This document shows positions 13,001 through 26,600 of a stretch of 64,000 bases of DNA, one piece after another. The DNA comes from Caprimulgus europaeus (Eukaryota > Chordata > Aves > Caprimulgiformes > Caprimulgidae). The position numbers and the translations under genes are program-made. The first letter of the stretch is position 1. The number at the start of each line of letters is the position of its first letter. The notes under the pieces are model-generated. The model was not told the origin of the DNA. It worked only from the letters and a program-made list of their open reading frames with translations, and did no database searches. The stretch spans positions 26,811,834 to 26,875,833 of the forward strand of contig OU015523.1 of assembly GCA_907165065.1 (NCBI GenBank), written 5' to 3'.

Positions 13001-14627
13001 GCTTTACTGTTCGAACACAGTTAAAGAGGAGGAAGCAGTTTTTTACTACTGCCAACATAAGAGCAAGGATACATCTATTTCACTCTGTCAATACCATCTG
13101 AGTGCACAAGAAACAGTTTCTATTCCTGTTTTCATATATTATGGGTAGTTATAATTTAACATTTTTATATTATTTTGATTAAGACATTGCAGGAATTCAA
13201 TTATTCAATAGTATTAAAATAATAAGGAGGTATTTTGTTTCTTAAATACATTTCTTAATCATTAGAAGACTATCAGATTTGATGCACAGCTCCTTCTTAG
13301 CATAAAATTTCATCTTTAACACATTTATGTTTATTTGTACTAAGAAAAGCCCCAAAGTCTTTGAAATGGTCATTAACATCCTTCCTGGGAGACCAGCACA
13401 AATTCACACTTAGGTAATAACCCAGCAGCCCACTCATGGAGGTGCAATTCACTCTGCCTTTTAGGAGCCAAGCAACACCTCAGCAGGGCTACACTCCTCC
13501 ACCACAGCTCGCACATTGTGTGCTTGTAAATCACTTCTGTTACCCTGTCTTGTGTGGCTCGCTGTTGTACCCAGGTCCTGCCCCCAGTTTTGAACAAAGG
13601 GCCTGTCACCCCACCTGAGGCAGGGAAATTCCACTTTTCCAGACAAACTCACCCAGACCAGATGTTTAAAGGCTCTAAGCTGACATCTCTGGGAGTCCAC
13701 CCTGACTTACTCCCCATAGGACAGCCTTGACACTCTGGAAAACTCCAGCTCAGCTGAGGTTTGAAGCTGTTTTTTCCATCACACAGGCTAGCACTTAGGT
13801 AACAAACCATCCTTTTGTCTTTGGAAAAAATCATACCCACAGGTGAATAACAGCCCACAGGTAAATATCAATTTTGTTTACATGCTGGTATGACTGTGTA
13901 AAAAAAGCAATTCACAATAATTAGCACTTTGAATCTAAGTGGCATCAGTGTTTGGACTGAAGTACTGAAACCATTTCTTTAGAAAAGAAGAGTAACTCAG
14001 TAGTTTCTTTAATAAAAATATATTTTTATCTCTTGCTTATATCAACACTTACACATCTGTTTAACTGCAAATAGTAGGTATTACAGAACAGTTATATTCC
14101 CACTTAAATGATTGTATGTAGTAAAATAAAATGTAAAAATAAATAAGGATGCCATGATAGCAGTATTTTTAAAATGCAGTTTTCAAATACTGGAACATAT
14201 TATTCAGAACCTGAAAAAGTTCCAAATTACATTTACAAAAGTGTCAGCTAGATTTCAGCAAGAGCTTTAAAAAGAAGAGAAAGAAAAAAAAAAAGGAGCA
14301 AAAATCCCAATATTTTCAGCACAGAACTTGAGTCTGATCCCTGCAGTTGTCTAAACTGAGCTTGCAGGACCAGAACCAAGGAGGATGGCTGACAAGCTCT
14401 CGCAGCAATATAGGAGCCACGCGCTGCCTGCATCCCAAATCGCCTTTTCCAGCAAGAACCTCTACTGAGCAGGAGGCAAATGACTGGGAGGCACAGACTG
14501 CAGCTGAGCTGCCCAAACCAGAGAGCCAGTCTGACAGCAGCCCCGGGGTGCTGCTTACATTTCTGTGCCCCGTGGACCTCCTGCCCCAACACCAAAGGCA
14601 GGCAGCATATTTTGGTTGCTGCTGCTG

Positions 14628-14681
<54 letters not shown>

Positions 14682-17600
14682 TTACTATTATTTTATCAAG
14701 ATTTTTCTCTTTCTTGTCCCCCTTTTTGACTCTACCACTTTTGGTCTTGTCCCAGCACCCTTTCCCAGGGCTACTTTTTCCAGCAGTCCCAATGCCTTCA
14801 CTCTAGCTTCATCCTACTGGCAAAATTTTCAGGAAGACCTCTGGTCCCATGGTTCCATCTAAAATGCCATCTTACCCAAAGTAAAAAGTCTGGCAGGTCA
14901 AGCTTCAGCCAAAACACTCCAACACTTTGTTTACAATAAAAGGTGCTTAAAAGTATAACTGCCTGGTACAGCACCTAATGCTAAATACTCTCCCCTGAGC
15001 TTTTAGTAACATTCTTAACACTTAATAAACTGAGCTCATGAATTTTTGCAAGAGTGTGTCAGAGCACAAAGCACCACCATTAATGTTTTGGAGAGGAATG
15101 GAATATGGATATTTAATCTCCATTTTTTATTTAAATACAACCAATAAATTCTGCAAGAAAAAGGAATATCATCCTAAGAAATTACTTTTACCTTTTCTGC
15201 AGCAATGTATGTTTGTAAAAGCATTTTAGTAGATGGAAGATACCTCTAGCAAGGTGACATCAATATTAGACAATATCATAAACAGCTATGCAGAAGACTA
15301 CAAAAGCAGAGACATTAGTTTCATCATATTGCATGACAATAATTTAATTAAACACTTAAATAAAGTGACTCTAATTTTTTCATGAAACAAACATACACAC
15401 AAGCAAACATGTAAGTGTGTGTTGTCTTAATGTTACTACTGTAAGTATAATCCTGCAGCATCTATCTATATTATAATCTTTCAGCATGTACATAGTCCCA
15501 CTGCCTGTAGAGTTTTGGTATAATTTAATTTTTTTCAGACTAAATAATAACTGATGACTATGTCACTCCTACATCCTCTCAACATAAGACAAATCACCAA
15601 AGTCCATCCAGGAAATTAAAGCTAAAATCTGTCTCCTCCAAGTTTTAATTTTTTCCAACTCTATTTCACTTCCAAGTCTTACTACTCCATTAGCACTTTC
15701 TCACTCTTTTTGTTTTTGTTGACAGTGTTAACGGCAAAGCCCAGCACTTCTTTACTAAATGAACTAAACCATCCATAACTGTCAAAGTTTTTACTTTTTA
15801 TAAATAAAGCAGCCATCAATGAAAAGGACCTTAAAAAGCTTTACAGTGTGCATGAGTAAAATCATAGAGTTAACACATGACACTATTTCTGTTTGGTCTT
15901 TTTTTTTTAATCTCTCATTTCAAAATTCCTTTGAAGTCTGCTTTTGAAATTAATTATATGAAAACATCCAACTGAAGCAATTAGGAAAGTATATTCTCAT
16001 GCATAACTCCAGAGCTTTTTAACCTCAACGTTTACCTTCCCATCTAGGGAAAAAAAAAAAAAAAAATCAACCCAACAGTAAACCAAAGAAACCAACTACC
16101 TGTGCATTTTCTCCCTCTTTAAAAGTCACGCAAAGTGATTCAAACAAGAAATACTCAGGCCTCAACACTATATTCTTAAAACCACCAAGGACAGTTTGCA
16201 CAACAGGAATAGGCAACCTTGAGAGAAATTAAGCTTAAATGTATGTTACAGTGACCCTCACACATAACCTGTGGCTGTTCCTCTTCTCTCTCTTCCACAC
16301 GGACACATGCATGCACAAACATAAGCTAAGCACCAACTGTCTCCTCAAGATGAAATGTTTGGAGAGATTACTGCACGCCAATTTGCTATGGTCTGCAAAG
16401 CACTATAATTGCAAGTTAAAAAGCATAACTCTGCATATCACAAATGTCAGATAAACACTATAATAGTGTCCTACCAACTGCCATTTAATTTTGCTCAGTA
16501 GGTAGCATTACCAGTTCATAGATATCCTCTTCTGGCTTTGGTACATAAAATTGAATCTGGTTTTCAATCAGGAATTTAAGACGCAGGTAGTGAGCAGAAT
16601 GATCCAGCTGGTGTGTCTGCAAGAAACAGAGAAGAGGCTTTAGAAGAGAAAAGCAATGGGTCACATCATCTATACTTAGAGAATGGCCTGATACTCATAG
16701 GAAGAAAAATGCCCCAGCACCATCTTTCACAAGAATCCCATGATCTTCTAACTTGAACAAGAACCCAAACCTCCTCCTCTTCCACAGGAATAAGCGTTCA
16801 TTTAACCACTGACCAGGATGTCAAGGGCAGTGCTAATACTCTGAGCAACCTCTTTGCTTCTGCTTATCTGGCAGTTCTGCTCCATTCCATGCTCTTGCAG
16901 AAATAAGCAAACACTATTACAGCAGAAGACTCAGAGCGTACCTTTGTATACAAAGGGTGTTTAAAATCACAAGGATGAAAAGAAATGTTCTGCTAACAGA
17001 GAAAAATGTAACAGGAAAGCTTTTCCTGTTTGTTTTGGGTTTTTTAGCATCTTCGTAATTTAGTAAATATGGTGTGGTAAATTTCAAGCAAGGTTAATAT
17101 ACAAAAAAAATCTGTATGTCCTCTAAATTCAAAACAGCCTAGGATACACTGGCTTGACAAGGCTAAAAGAAGCCAAAAGTTGCATACTGGACTGCATCCC
17201 AGTGGAAACAGGTCACACCATTTTAATGAATTAGTTATAATTAGCTCAGGATATGGCATTTGGTCTGGGAGATGTTAATGACCTTTACTCAGCACGATTA
17301 ATAAGCTTGATTTAAGCAGAGGTTAATGCAGTGTGTAATCAAAACACATTAGAATTATGATAAACACAAAGGATGTCATTCAGAAGTTACTCTCAAAGTT
17401 CGTAAACTGTTGACTAAAGCTAATGAAAAACCCCAAGTGATTCACAAATACAGGAGGCAAATTCTCCTCTCTGTCACTTCTGAAATCCCATTATTATATG
17501 CTTTTATACACTGGGCTTTCCATTTGATACAAGCAAATTACCAAAGATTCCCAGGTTGTACTAAAAACAATGGCTCAGCTGAAAATTCATGCAAGAGCGA

Positions 17601-20600
17601 CATTATTGCCTATTTATTATGTTCCTAAAGCCTTGCTTATCCAGTTCAAGCCAAGACGATGATACACCGGAGTCAGCTGACTGATCGCACAGCACAGATG
17701 ATGAGTAATGTACACCGAGTGACCTGTGGAAAAGATCACACACTGACCTAGCAAATACTCAGAGAGCAGTGAATGCTTTTGAAAGTCTAGATTAGCCCAG
17801 GAATAAAAAAGAGCTATCAATAAGAAGGGAAAAAAAAGAGACAGATCTATTGCTGCACTTTATGTAGTGCTACGTTCAAATATGTCCAATTCAAAGACCA
17901 AATTATCCGTATATTAAACTGAGTATCTGTAATGGGATAACCTCTGTAATCCAGACAAGTATCTAGTTAATTAAATAAGGAATGTGAAATCTATCAAAGG
18001 CCAAAGTAAAAAGAGCTGAACGTAGGAGATCCTCACCCGCTGCCCCCTTTTTATTTTTGATAAGTATTTTTGCATGCTTTGCTCATTGTTTACTGACTGT
18101 TTTCACTATTTTTTCCTTTTACATGCACACACAAACACCCCAGAAATTAAAGGGAAGCAGAATTAGTTTTAATTGTTCAGAAATGATACATAGGAGTTCT
18201 AGATTAGTTTCTGGCCAGATTAGTTTACTATCCCTAGACACCAATTAAACAGTGCCTTGCACACTAATTAAACACAAATATACAGAGGAGACATAAACCC
18301 ACAGACTGCACACCCCATATTCAGAGGGAGAAGTCCATAATAAGTCTCTTTGAAAGTCCAGAAAATGCTTGAGCCATTTACAGCAAAGCCAGTGGGGAAA
18401 AAATCCTCAGTGGAAAAACCATACTATCAGAAAAGAGAGCCAGGTAACCTGGCAGCTTCCTCCGGCCACCGTGGTTATCTTCCCACAGTCTCCTGCGCTG
18501 AAGATCTCGTAGGTGTCCTCCATTTCATGCACTGTCAGGCATGGCCACTGCACAAACGCTGGTCAGCCAAACCTAGGCTGACAAGCTATGTGTCATCCGT
18601 GTCATCGACTAAAGCCCAGAGCTGTGAGAGAGCCCCTGTCTGCAGCTGGGTAGTCGTGTCGCTTCCAATAGCGACTCTTAACATCCTCCCCTGGCAGAGG
18701 AGACCCAAAGGGATGCTGTCCAAGACTGCAGGTCAGCAGAAATCACAACCTGACGCAGAGGGACATGAATTTACCCAGTCCGGGCTCTCCAGCCGTCAGG
18801 CACAGACCAGAAGCTGCCTCAGCTGCACTGGTGGGGCAGGAAGCCCACACTCAGCTGCCCTGGGCTCCCCGTGGGGCTGGGGGCACCTTGATACCCCTCA
18901 GCCACCAGTTCAGAGTCCTGGGGCAGGGTGCTCTCATGCCAGTCTGCAACCCACTCTGCAACCTGTGTCCTGATTGCATCTTAAAAGAGCAACCTTCCCC
19001 TCAGGCAACAGCTTGATCTGCCATCCCAGTGGTCAATGACTGTACGCTTCTGCTTGCTTTAATATGAGCACTGCATCAGGCATGGAGATGACCATGGACA
19101 GTCAGGGAGATTTGCTTATGAGAAAATTATGTGTGCTGGCCATTCTAGAGAGTAGGAGGGAGGCAAACACAAGATGACCAATGCTCACATATATTTTGAG
19201 CCACTCATTTCTTTCAACAAACACCATCAGCCAGGGTGGTTGTCATTCCTCCACTGCATTGCAATCTCATCCAAGTCAAGCAATGAGAATCATCACCATT
19301 AAAGCTGTGATGGTGCAGCACATGAACCACACCATTTAGTTAATTAAAATTTGTACAGCTGCAGCAAGGCTTTGTCTACCTCAAAATTTTACATTAAACC
19401 GTTTTACACAAGGGCATGATTTTCTACTGAAGGAAAAGGCCCTCTTAAAGTGGACATAGCCAGTCCACCCTAAAAGCCACACCATTAACACACTTTTTGT
19501 TGTTGTTGTTGCTGGTCTAGCTGCATCCATATGTGGGAAGGTGGGAGCAGAAATAGTGCAGCTTTAATGATATGAATATCCTTTCAAGACCACCCAAAAT
19601 ACCTTTTAGCAGTCCAAATAAGCTTCTTGGTTTATTTATTTCCCTCCTAATAATTCTGACTATGTCTGGACTAAATTACGCAGCTAACCCAATTTGAAGC
19701 ACAACCCGACAGGTTAACCGACGTGCTCTTGAAGGAGAATTTACAGACCAAAGTGTGATCCGATTCAACAGGCTCCACGTGGTGTGGTGGGTTAGCACAC
19801 AACCCAAACCATTCACCCATTCTGGCTCCCTTCTAGTTAAAGTGAGGGACAGGCACCTCCAGAGGACCATTCAGCCTGATCTGAGACCCATGTGAGACAG
19901 CTGGGCTTGTCATTCCCCCGAGTGCTGCCTGCCTTAGCAGAGGACCAGGAGATACAAGAAAAGGCAGAATCTTTCAGCTTGGTGGGGCAGACCTTCACTA
20001 GTGCTGAAATGACAGCATCACAGAAACATGCTAGCCATCCCACTGAATTATTCTAGCTCCGCACTTGAGTCCCCAAAGTTTTTTTGAGTAGAAAAACACC
20101 AGCTCAAAATCAAAGTAAGTTTGCAGAGCATCAGGCTTAAGTAACTTCTCAGAGACTTTGAGCACAGCCCCAGAGACCACAGGGAAATCTGCTTCTTGCC
20201 CCTCACACAGGTCTGTTTGAAAAATGAAAATCATGAGAAAAGAGAACCTTTTTCACTTCTCACTTTTTATCCAGTTCAGTCAAAAAATGCTACGTAGTCT
20301 TCTGCGTTTGATTTTTGGTGTTATTCTCTCCATACTGTCTCTGACTAAATCCATATACATTGTGTCTGTTTCTACTCAATTTTAAGACCTACCATTATGC
20401 AAACATTAGTAACACATATACACATGTTCACACTGATCAGTGTTATCCATAAGAAACAATTTAATGCATATACACTGACCTTTCCTGCCTTCAAAATGAT
20501 GTTATTAGTTAAATCTTAGGATAAATTTTCCAGACACCACTTTAAAATATGTTTTAAATCCTCCTCCCACCAATCTTGAATCATAAAAGAGTCACAAAGC

Positions 20601-23600
20601 AGCCTCCAAAACCTAATTCACTGTATAATAACAAGCAGCAATGTTAGTAGAAGAACACATTTTCTACAATGACTTGAGTGCACTTAATGTTCTCCAACAG
20701 AATAATCAAGCTCAGTTTAATAGCACAGATAGATTTAACCACATCTACAAACATGAAGAGGGTTATATGAAATGTAGATCTTGAAATGTTTACTATACCA
20801 GAACTTGACTGGTTCTCAGATGGCGGATGGCAAACTGATGTGAAATGATGTGGATCAGATATTAAAGGGGAAAAAATGAGCTGAATGCAAGAGACAGAAG
20901 AGAGAGATTGATTATTAAATGCTATAGAAAAGAAGGCATCCATTAGTGTTTTCCAGAGTGAAAACTCTTACAGAAAGGAAAGAAATAGATAATAGCTCCT
21001 CAAAAAACAAACAGTCACCCACCTCCCCCTGTCCTTCGACACCACCACCCACCCACAACAATCAAACACACAGCGAGCGACCAGATTCTCAGCAGGCACC
21101 TACTGAAACTGGAGGAGCTACACCAATTTACACCAGCTAAGGATCTGGCCTACTGAGTTAATCACTCTTACCCAAAGGAAAATATAAATCCTAAAAATAA
21201 ATCATTACTAATAATGTGTCATCCAGCTTCCCTATTATGACTCTCTTCAAAAATGTCATCTTTTCCTGAATACAATGAGGAGCTTTCATGAGCTGCAGCA
21301 CTCTTTAATAGCGCACCTGGCAGAGAGACAAGCACACTTTATAATTATTGCCAACAAATGCTTTTCTCTCACCTTCTCTCACTTTGGAAGCACATGCAAC
21401 ATGTTCTAAAAGTCCCCAAAGTTAAGCTCTCAATGCTAATAAATGTTTTCTTTTCTTTTGCTGTTGTTGTTGTACAAAAGAGGACTCACTTTTCAGAGCA
21501 GCACGTGACACAAGTTGGGTCTAGCTTGCAGTCAGCCGGTTAGCAGAAAACATACATTATGTAGCTGCCAGAACTGAAAGCTTGTATTTAATTTGTCAAA
21601 TCTTTCAACTTCTCTGCTGAGATGTAACTCTTTTTAATGGCCAAATGTCTCTGATACTTCATCTTGCAAAGAAATCCAGGTGGTTTTTGTTCCACCCCCA
21701 CAAATGAAGATAAAAGCTTTCCTCTCTCTCCCCTCCTGCCACCCACACTAGGTGAGCCTGACTCCGCAATGCAGGCAGCAAACACCGGCACCTTCCTCTG
21801 CTCCCGGTGCCGCTGTTTTCTCCGTGCCTTCCTCCCCCGCGCCAGCCGCCGGCGAGGAAGCGGCAGGGGGAAGGAAGGAGGAACGGCACCTGGAAACAGG
21901 ACAGCCTGGCACCTGGGAAAGGGTGAGATCACCGAGCTTGCCTGGTGGAGGACGGAATGGGCCACGGGAGGAGGGTTTGGCAGAGGAGGGGGACCAGGGT
22001 GGCTGGGTGAGGATGAGGTGACTGCACTACTGTGTTGGGGGGACACCCAGCAAAAGGAAGCATGCTGGGGGCCAGGGGTTGGGATGCTGGGGGACAGAGA
22101 GGGTGAGGAGAAGGGTCTTGCACACAGCTTGGCCTCCGATGGAGGGGGAGTGGGTGGGTGGGTACGTGAGAGGTGGCAGCACAGGCAGTCAGGGTGCTAA
22201 GGTGCTTCAGAGGCTCAAGCACAGCAGCCAGAGTGGAAAAGGCAAACCCTAGTCTGCCTTCCTCTCCCGACACCCATGGCAAGTTTAGCTCCAGCTGTAG
22301 GAATTTTTCTTGGGTGGTGCTAGCATGAAAAATTCAGTACAATTCCTGTTTTTCATCTAACATACAACCAATCATCCAACACAGTGCAGTCTGAGCACTG
22401 GCATATAAGAAAGTCACTAGAGGTTCAACTGAAGAGGCTCAGGGTTGTAGACACTTCACCCTGCCCCAGGGCACACTCGCAGCCTTTACCTTGCAAATCA
22501 TTTCCAGCACATCTCGTGTGGTGTCCCCAGGACGGATGACTGTCAGAGCAGGCTGGTTGTTTGGCAGGCAGAACCAAGACGGCGTAAAGTACTCGTGAAC
22601 CCAAATATCACAGTCAGGATTGTGCTGATGGACACTGCTCAGTGCCACTTCTTTTTCCCTCTAAACAGACAAAATCCATTATGACTCTATCAGCTAAATA
22701 TGATTAAGATCTCTTAATCAATATCAAGTGTAAGGAACATTATATACTGTATCAAAAAGCCCTCTTATAGAGAACACATTTTATTCGGAAGCCTAGATTG
22801 AAGGCTTGTCTGAACAAGAAAACTTTGCAGTTTTACCTGCGCAGTAAGAAGTGTGCCTTCCCATGCCACCCACAAAGCTAAGCTGGTACAATGCACTTAT
22901 CCTGGGATTTCACCCTATGGCTATGTGGAATTCAAGGAATGCAGAAAAAAAGAATAGTGATAAAAAGAGATTTAAAATTAAAACTTAAATGCATTGTGTT
23001 TCTGGGTAAACCAATCCAAGGCCAAAAAAACTGTTGTAGATTCTACAAATCCTATACCTGGAAATGGCAAAATAGCAAATCTTAGCAATTATTTTGAATT
23101 TACTGTCTTTTATACATCCAAGTTGCACTCCAAGCTATAAATCCCCAGGAAGTGATGGAGCTGCAGAATTCCCATTTGCTGCAAGTGGGCTCATGCAGCT
23201 AAACCCATATTCACTACATGAAGAATGTGCCTCTTAGCACTGTCTCAATGCTGATTTATAGCTGACTTTCTCTGGGGAAAGAGAAAGCAGTTGTTTTGTG
23301 GCTGCAAACGCAGAAGCTCACGGAAGCACATGAGAACAGGACAGAGAAAGCCCTGCGCTTCATAGTTGCGCCAACCCTCAGTTATGAAAACTCTATATGG
23401 CTGTCACAAGGAGCCGTTCTCCAGAACCGGTGGCATCCAGGTCCTCCTGTGGACAGGCGTTTTCCTGGTCTGCAGTGCTAACAGCCCCCTGGGTCTGGCA
23501 CCTCCAGCTACACTTGGGATGCCACACACGGTGAGACCTTTTGACTGTGAGCAACCACTTCAAACCCTCCTAGAGCAGCTACAAGCCCTACAGCACAGAG

Positions 23601-26600
23601 AGAAGGTCCTCTCCTTTCCCAGGGGCTCTGAGTCCCCTCTCATGTCTCAGAGTCAACACTGCATGTAGGCTGGCTGTATATGGAGGGGAAGGAGGCAGCT
23701 GGAGAGCTGGTATTTTACCTTGCCATCTGGGATGGTATCATCAAAGATTCCTTCAAGAGATTTCTTTACTGAATCAACTCCTTCACCAAACACCTGAGGA
23801 GAAACAGAGTGACACTGCTTTAAAACATGAACACCCTTCCACACCATCTGCAGCACATACTAAGGGGAGAACAGTGCATCTAACATCTAGCATGGAAATC
23901 AAGCTGAGAAATAAACCCATGCACCTAAAAACACAGAAAAGGAAAATATCAGCTTGATAACAGGGAAGGGGGTGTGAAGGATGAGCTGGTGATAGGGCAT
24001 CCTGCTGAAAGATAAGAGGCCAGTTCTGCTTAGTGGTCTGTCACTGACTTACTTGGTGGAGCAAGACAAATTTGATCTCCTTTTGTGCTCAGTTTTTGCA
24101 CCTGTAAAGTAGGGGAAATGAACATTTCTCCACCTCTGGTAAAGCTGAGGAATGAGAAGGGATCTGCCTCTGGCTGGTTTTGTAATATATCAGCTTCCAA
24201 AAAGCACTTAGCAAACATTCAAGTACCGCAAGTCAGCGCAACACTTCGCTAATGAAATAAGAGCTGGTAACCCAGCAGAAGCCAGAGAGCCAAAACCAAC
24301 AGGAGTAACGTGCAGGAGGAACGACAGAATGGGAATATTTACAGTATCCACCCCAAATCAGCACAGGACTGCATCAGATGGGCAAACAGGGTTGTTACTG
24401 CCACAGAAGCTTGCAGAAGCTTATAATTAAAACTGAAATTTAAGTTTTATAGCTCTACATCAGCACAACTTTATGATCAAATTGCTGGGTCTGGCTGTTA
24501 ACTATTCTGTACCTAAAATGAAGCAGGGACCACGCAGGATGGGAGAAGGTCACTACCCTTCAGGGATTTCCAGTTTACTGCTTCAACTTGGCAATACTTT
24601 GTAGGCTGCTACAAATGAGCAGGGAAAATGTGTTCAGGTACTACATTTAGACATACTGTTACTTTCTCAAAACTTTAATTTTTCTTTGAGTCTATCCAGT
24701 ATGACTTTTCCTTAACCTGGAACAAAATCCCTTTTCACGCCTGTGCTTATTGAGGAGTGAGGAGAGTAGGGGTGGGGGGAGGAAGTGTTAGGAATGCATT
24801 TATCCTCACTGAAAGAAAAAAAAAAGAGGGTGAGTTCAGGAAAAAAAAAAACAGATGTGAAGACACAGCATGGGCAGAATCCTAGCTCAGGACAAAGGAT
24901 TGTGCTTGGTTTGGGGAAAAGAAGTACAAAGCAACGGGGATGCCACAGCACCAGCGCAAAGAATTGGAATGTGCTCATGAAAGCATCTGCTGCTTACCAG
25001 CAAAACCCTGAGCTTTTGCTCAGCTGCTAAATATTAGGTGAACTTTCAATGTCTCACTAAAAACAAGCTAAACAATTTTGCAGCATTCATCCTCTGCTAA
25101 ACAAAACAAACACCCACTGCTGTTTTAACAGAAGGAAGAAGAAATCACGGGGCACAGAACAACACATGTCCCAAGCCTCTCTCCCCTCAAAAAGTGAAAG
25201 AAGAGAAAGAAAAGCAAAGCCTACACTTCCTGCAATTAGATGAGGTACGCTTTCAAAAACTAAAAGCTATAATTAGGCATGTTTAGAAAGAATAACAGGG
25301 AAGCACCTTCTTACCATACTGAAACACGTTTTCTAGAGAAAGTGACTGGGTGGGAATGTTTCAGCTTTTGCTTCTTTAAAGATCTGATGCAAAACAGGGA
25401 CTGTCTGTACTAAATGCAAAGCTTTTTGTTACTTTAGAAAGTTTTCCCCAAACTCAGCTACATTGAAAGTATTCTACAAACTCATCATTTTAATTTAAAG
25501 AAACAAAAAAGACTGCAATTTTCCTTTTCCTTCCAAAGTTCTACTTGGTTTACACTGCTGCTTTAGGGAAAGTGTTTCCAACAAAAACAGAAGCAGCAGA
25601 AATGCAACAGTAGAAGTGCAACTGAGTCAGCTAAAGAAGGAAGGTGCAAACTCCAAACTTTGTTTGAAGAGGAGCTGCTGTATACTTATCTGCAATCACA
25701 GTCACTGATTTTTGAAGAGGATGTGGAATGCAGTGACTATATGCTATGAAAGATTAAACAGGCAAGCTTAAGGTTGGATGTGTAAGTGCTTGATGCAAGG
25801 GATTCTGCATGAGCCACATTCTGCACGCTAACAAATAAGCCTTGAAAATAACAGTATCACAAACTCCCACATACTTACCTGACTAATGCTTGGCCTCCCT
25901 TGCTTTTTCTTCGAGGCAGTATCCAGTCCCCAAAGAGAAGAAAACCGGCTTCTCCGTTTACTGGCAGATCTGGACATGGCCTGCGTCCTCCTTCTCACTC
26001 CGGACTCCCCTGTGCGAGCTGCCACCTGTCAATGCCACATGGTTTTAAAATCAAAGGTTGCAGCATCCCACTGCACCAGGGCTTACATAATCTAACAAAA
26101 AGTGGAATCTGGTTTAAAAAAATAAAAGGCAAATATGATGGCAACAATGTGTATTCACAACAGGGACAATGGTGATGCTGCCAGGCTACTTCCTTCTCAC
26201 TGCAATTTAACTCACTTCTTCCAACATCAAACATCAAAAATTAAAAGGGACAGTGCTCACCCTCCCATTTTTTGGCATTTAATCTGAGATATTTTGAAGC
26301 AGCCTAATCATCACAGAGCAAAGCCTCAGCACCAGTGAAGGGTCTGTGTTTTTTCCTTTTTTTTTTTTTTAATAACAAGTTTTCAAAGCTGGACACCCAA
26401 AACTTGAGATTTCCAAATTTATCTGCTGCTTTAGAAAAGCCCAGTCCTTCTCTTTGCTCTTTCCTGTGGAAGCACTCTGGGCATCCTGGAACTGACTCAT
26501 AACTGTTACAAAGCCAGATAAAGGCTTGCAAATAGGTCAAAGTATTTAAAACCTGCACTTCCTCAAAGACAGCAGCATTTGAAGGAGTGAGCAAGAAGGA

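Larger units (their letters stand above)
16617..22489 (-). other. TIAM1: TIAM1 intron 8 (5.9 kb)
   Basis: Bounded by GTAAAG at 22489 and TTGCAG at 16617. It contains a TAAT-rich segment (17205-17410), a GC-rich stretch with a 207-codon unrecognised plus-strand frame (18350-18973), an ancient repeat-like piece (about 21085-21152) and a CpG cluster (21770-21965). Confidence 0.85.

Noticed and set aside
14347..14862. Plus-strand frame with a long poly-Tyr run
   Set aside because: The run is the TAC microsatellite read in one frame.
18350..18973. 207-codon plus-strand open frame
   Set aside because: Lies in a GC-rich intronic stretch where stops are rare; composition is irregular and nothing is recognisable.
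21588..22200. 152-codon minus and 178-codon plus frames over the CpG cluster
   Set aside because: Low-complexity Pro/Gly/Arg-rich translations caused by GC-rich DNA, not a known protein.
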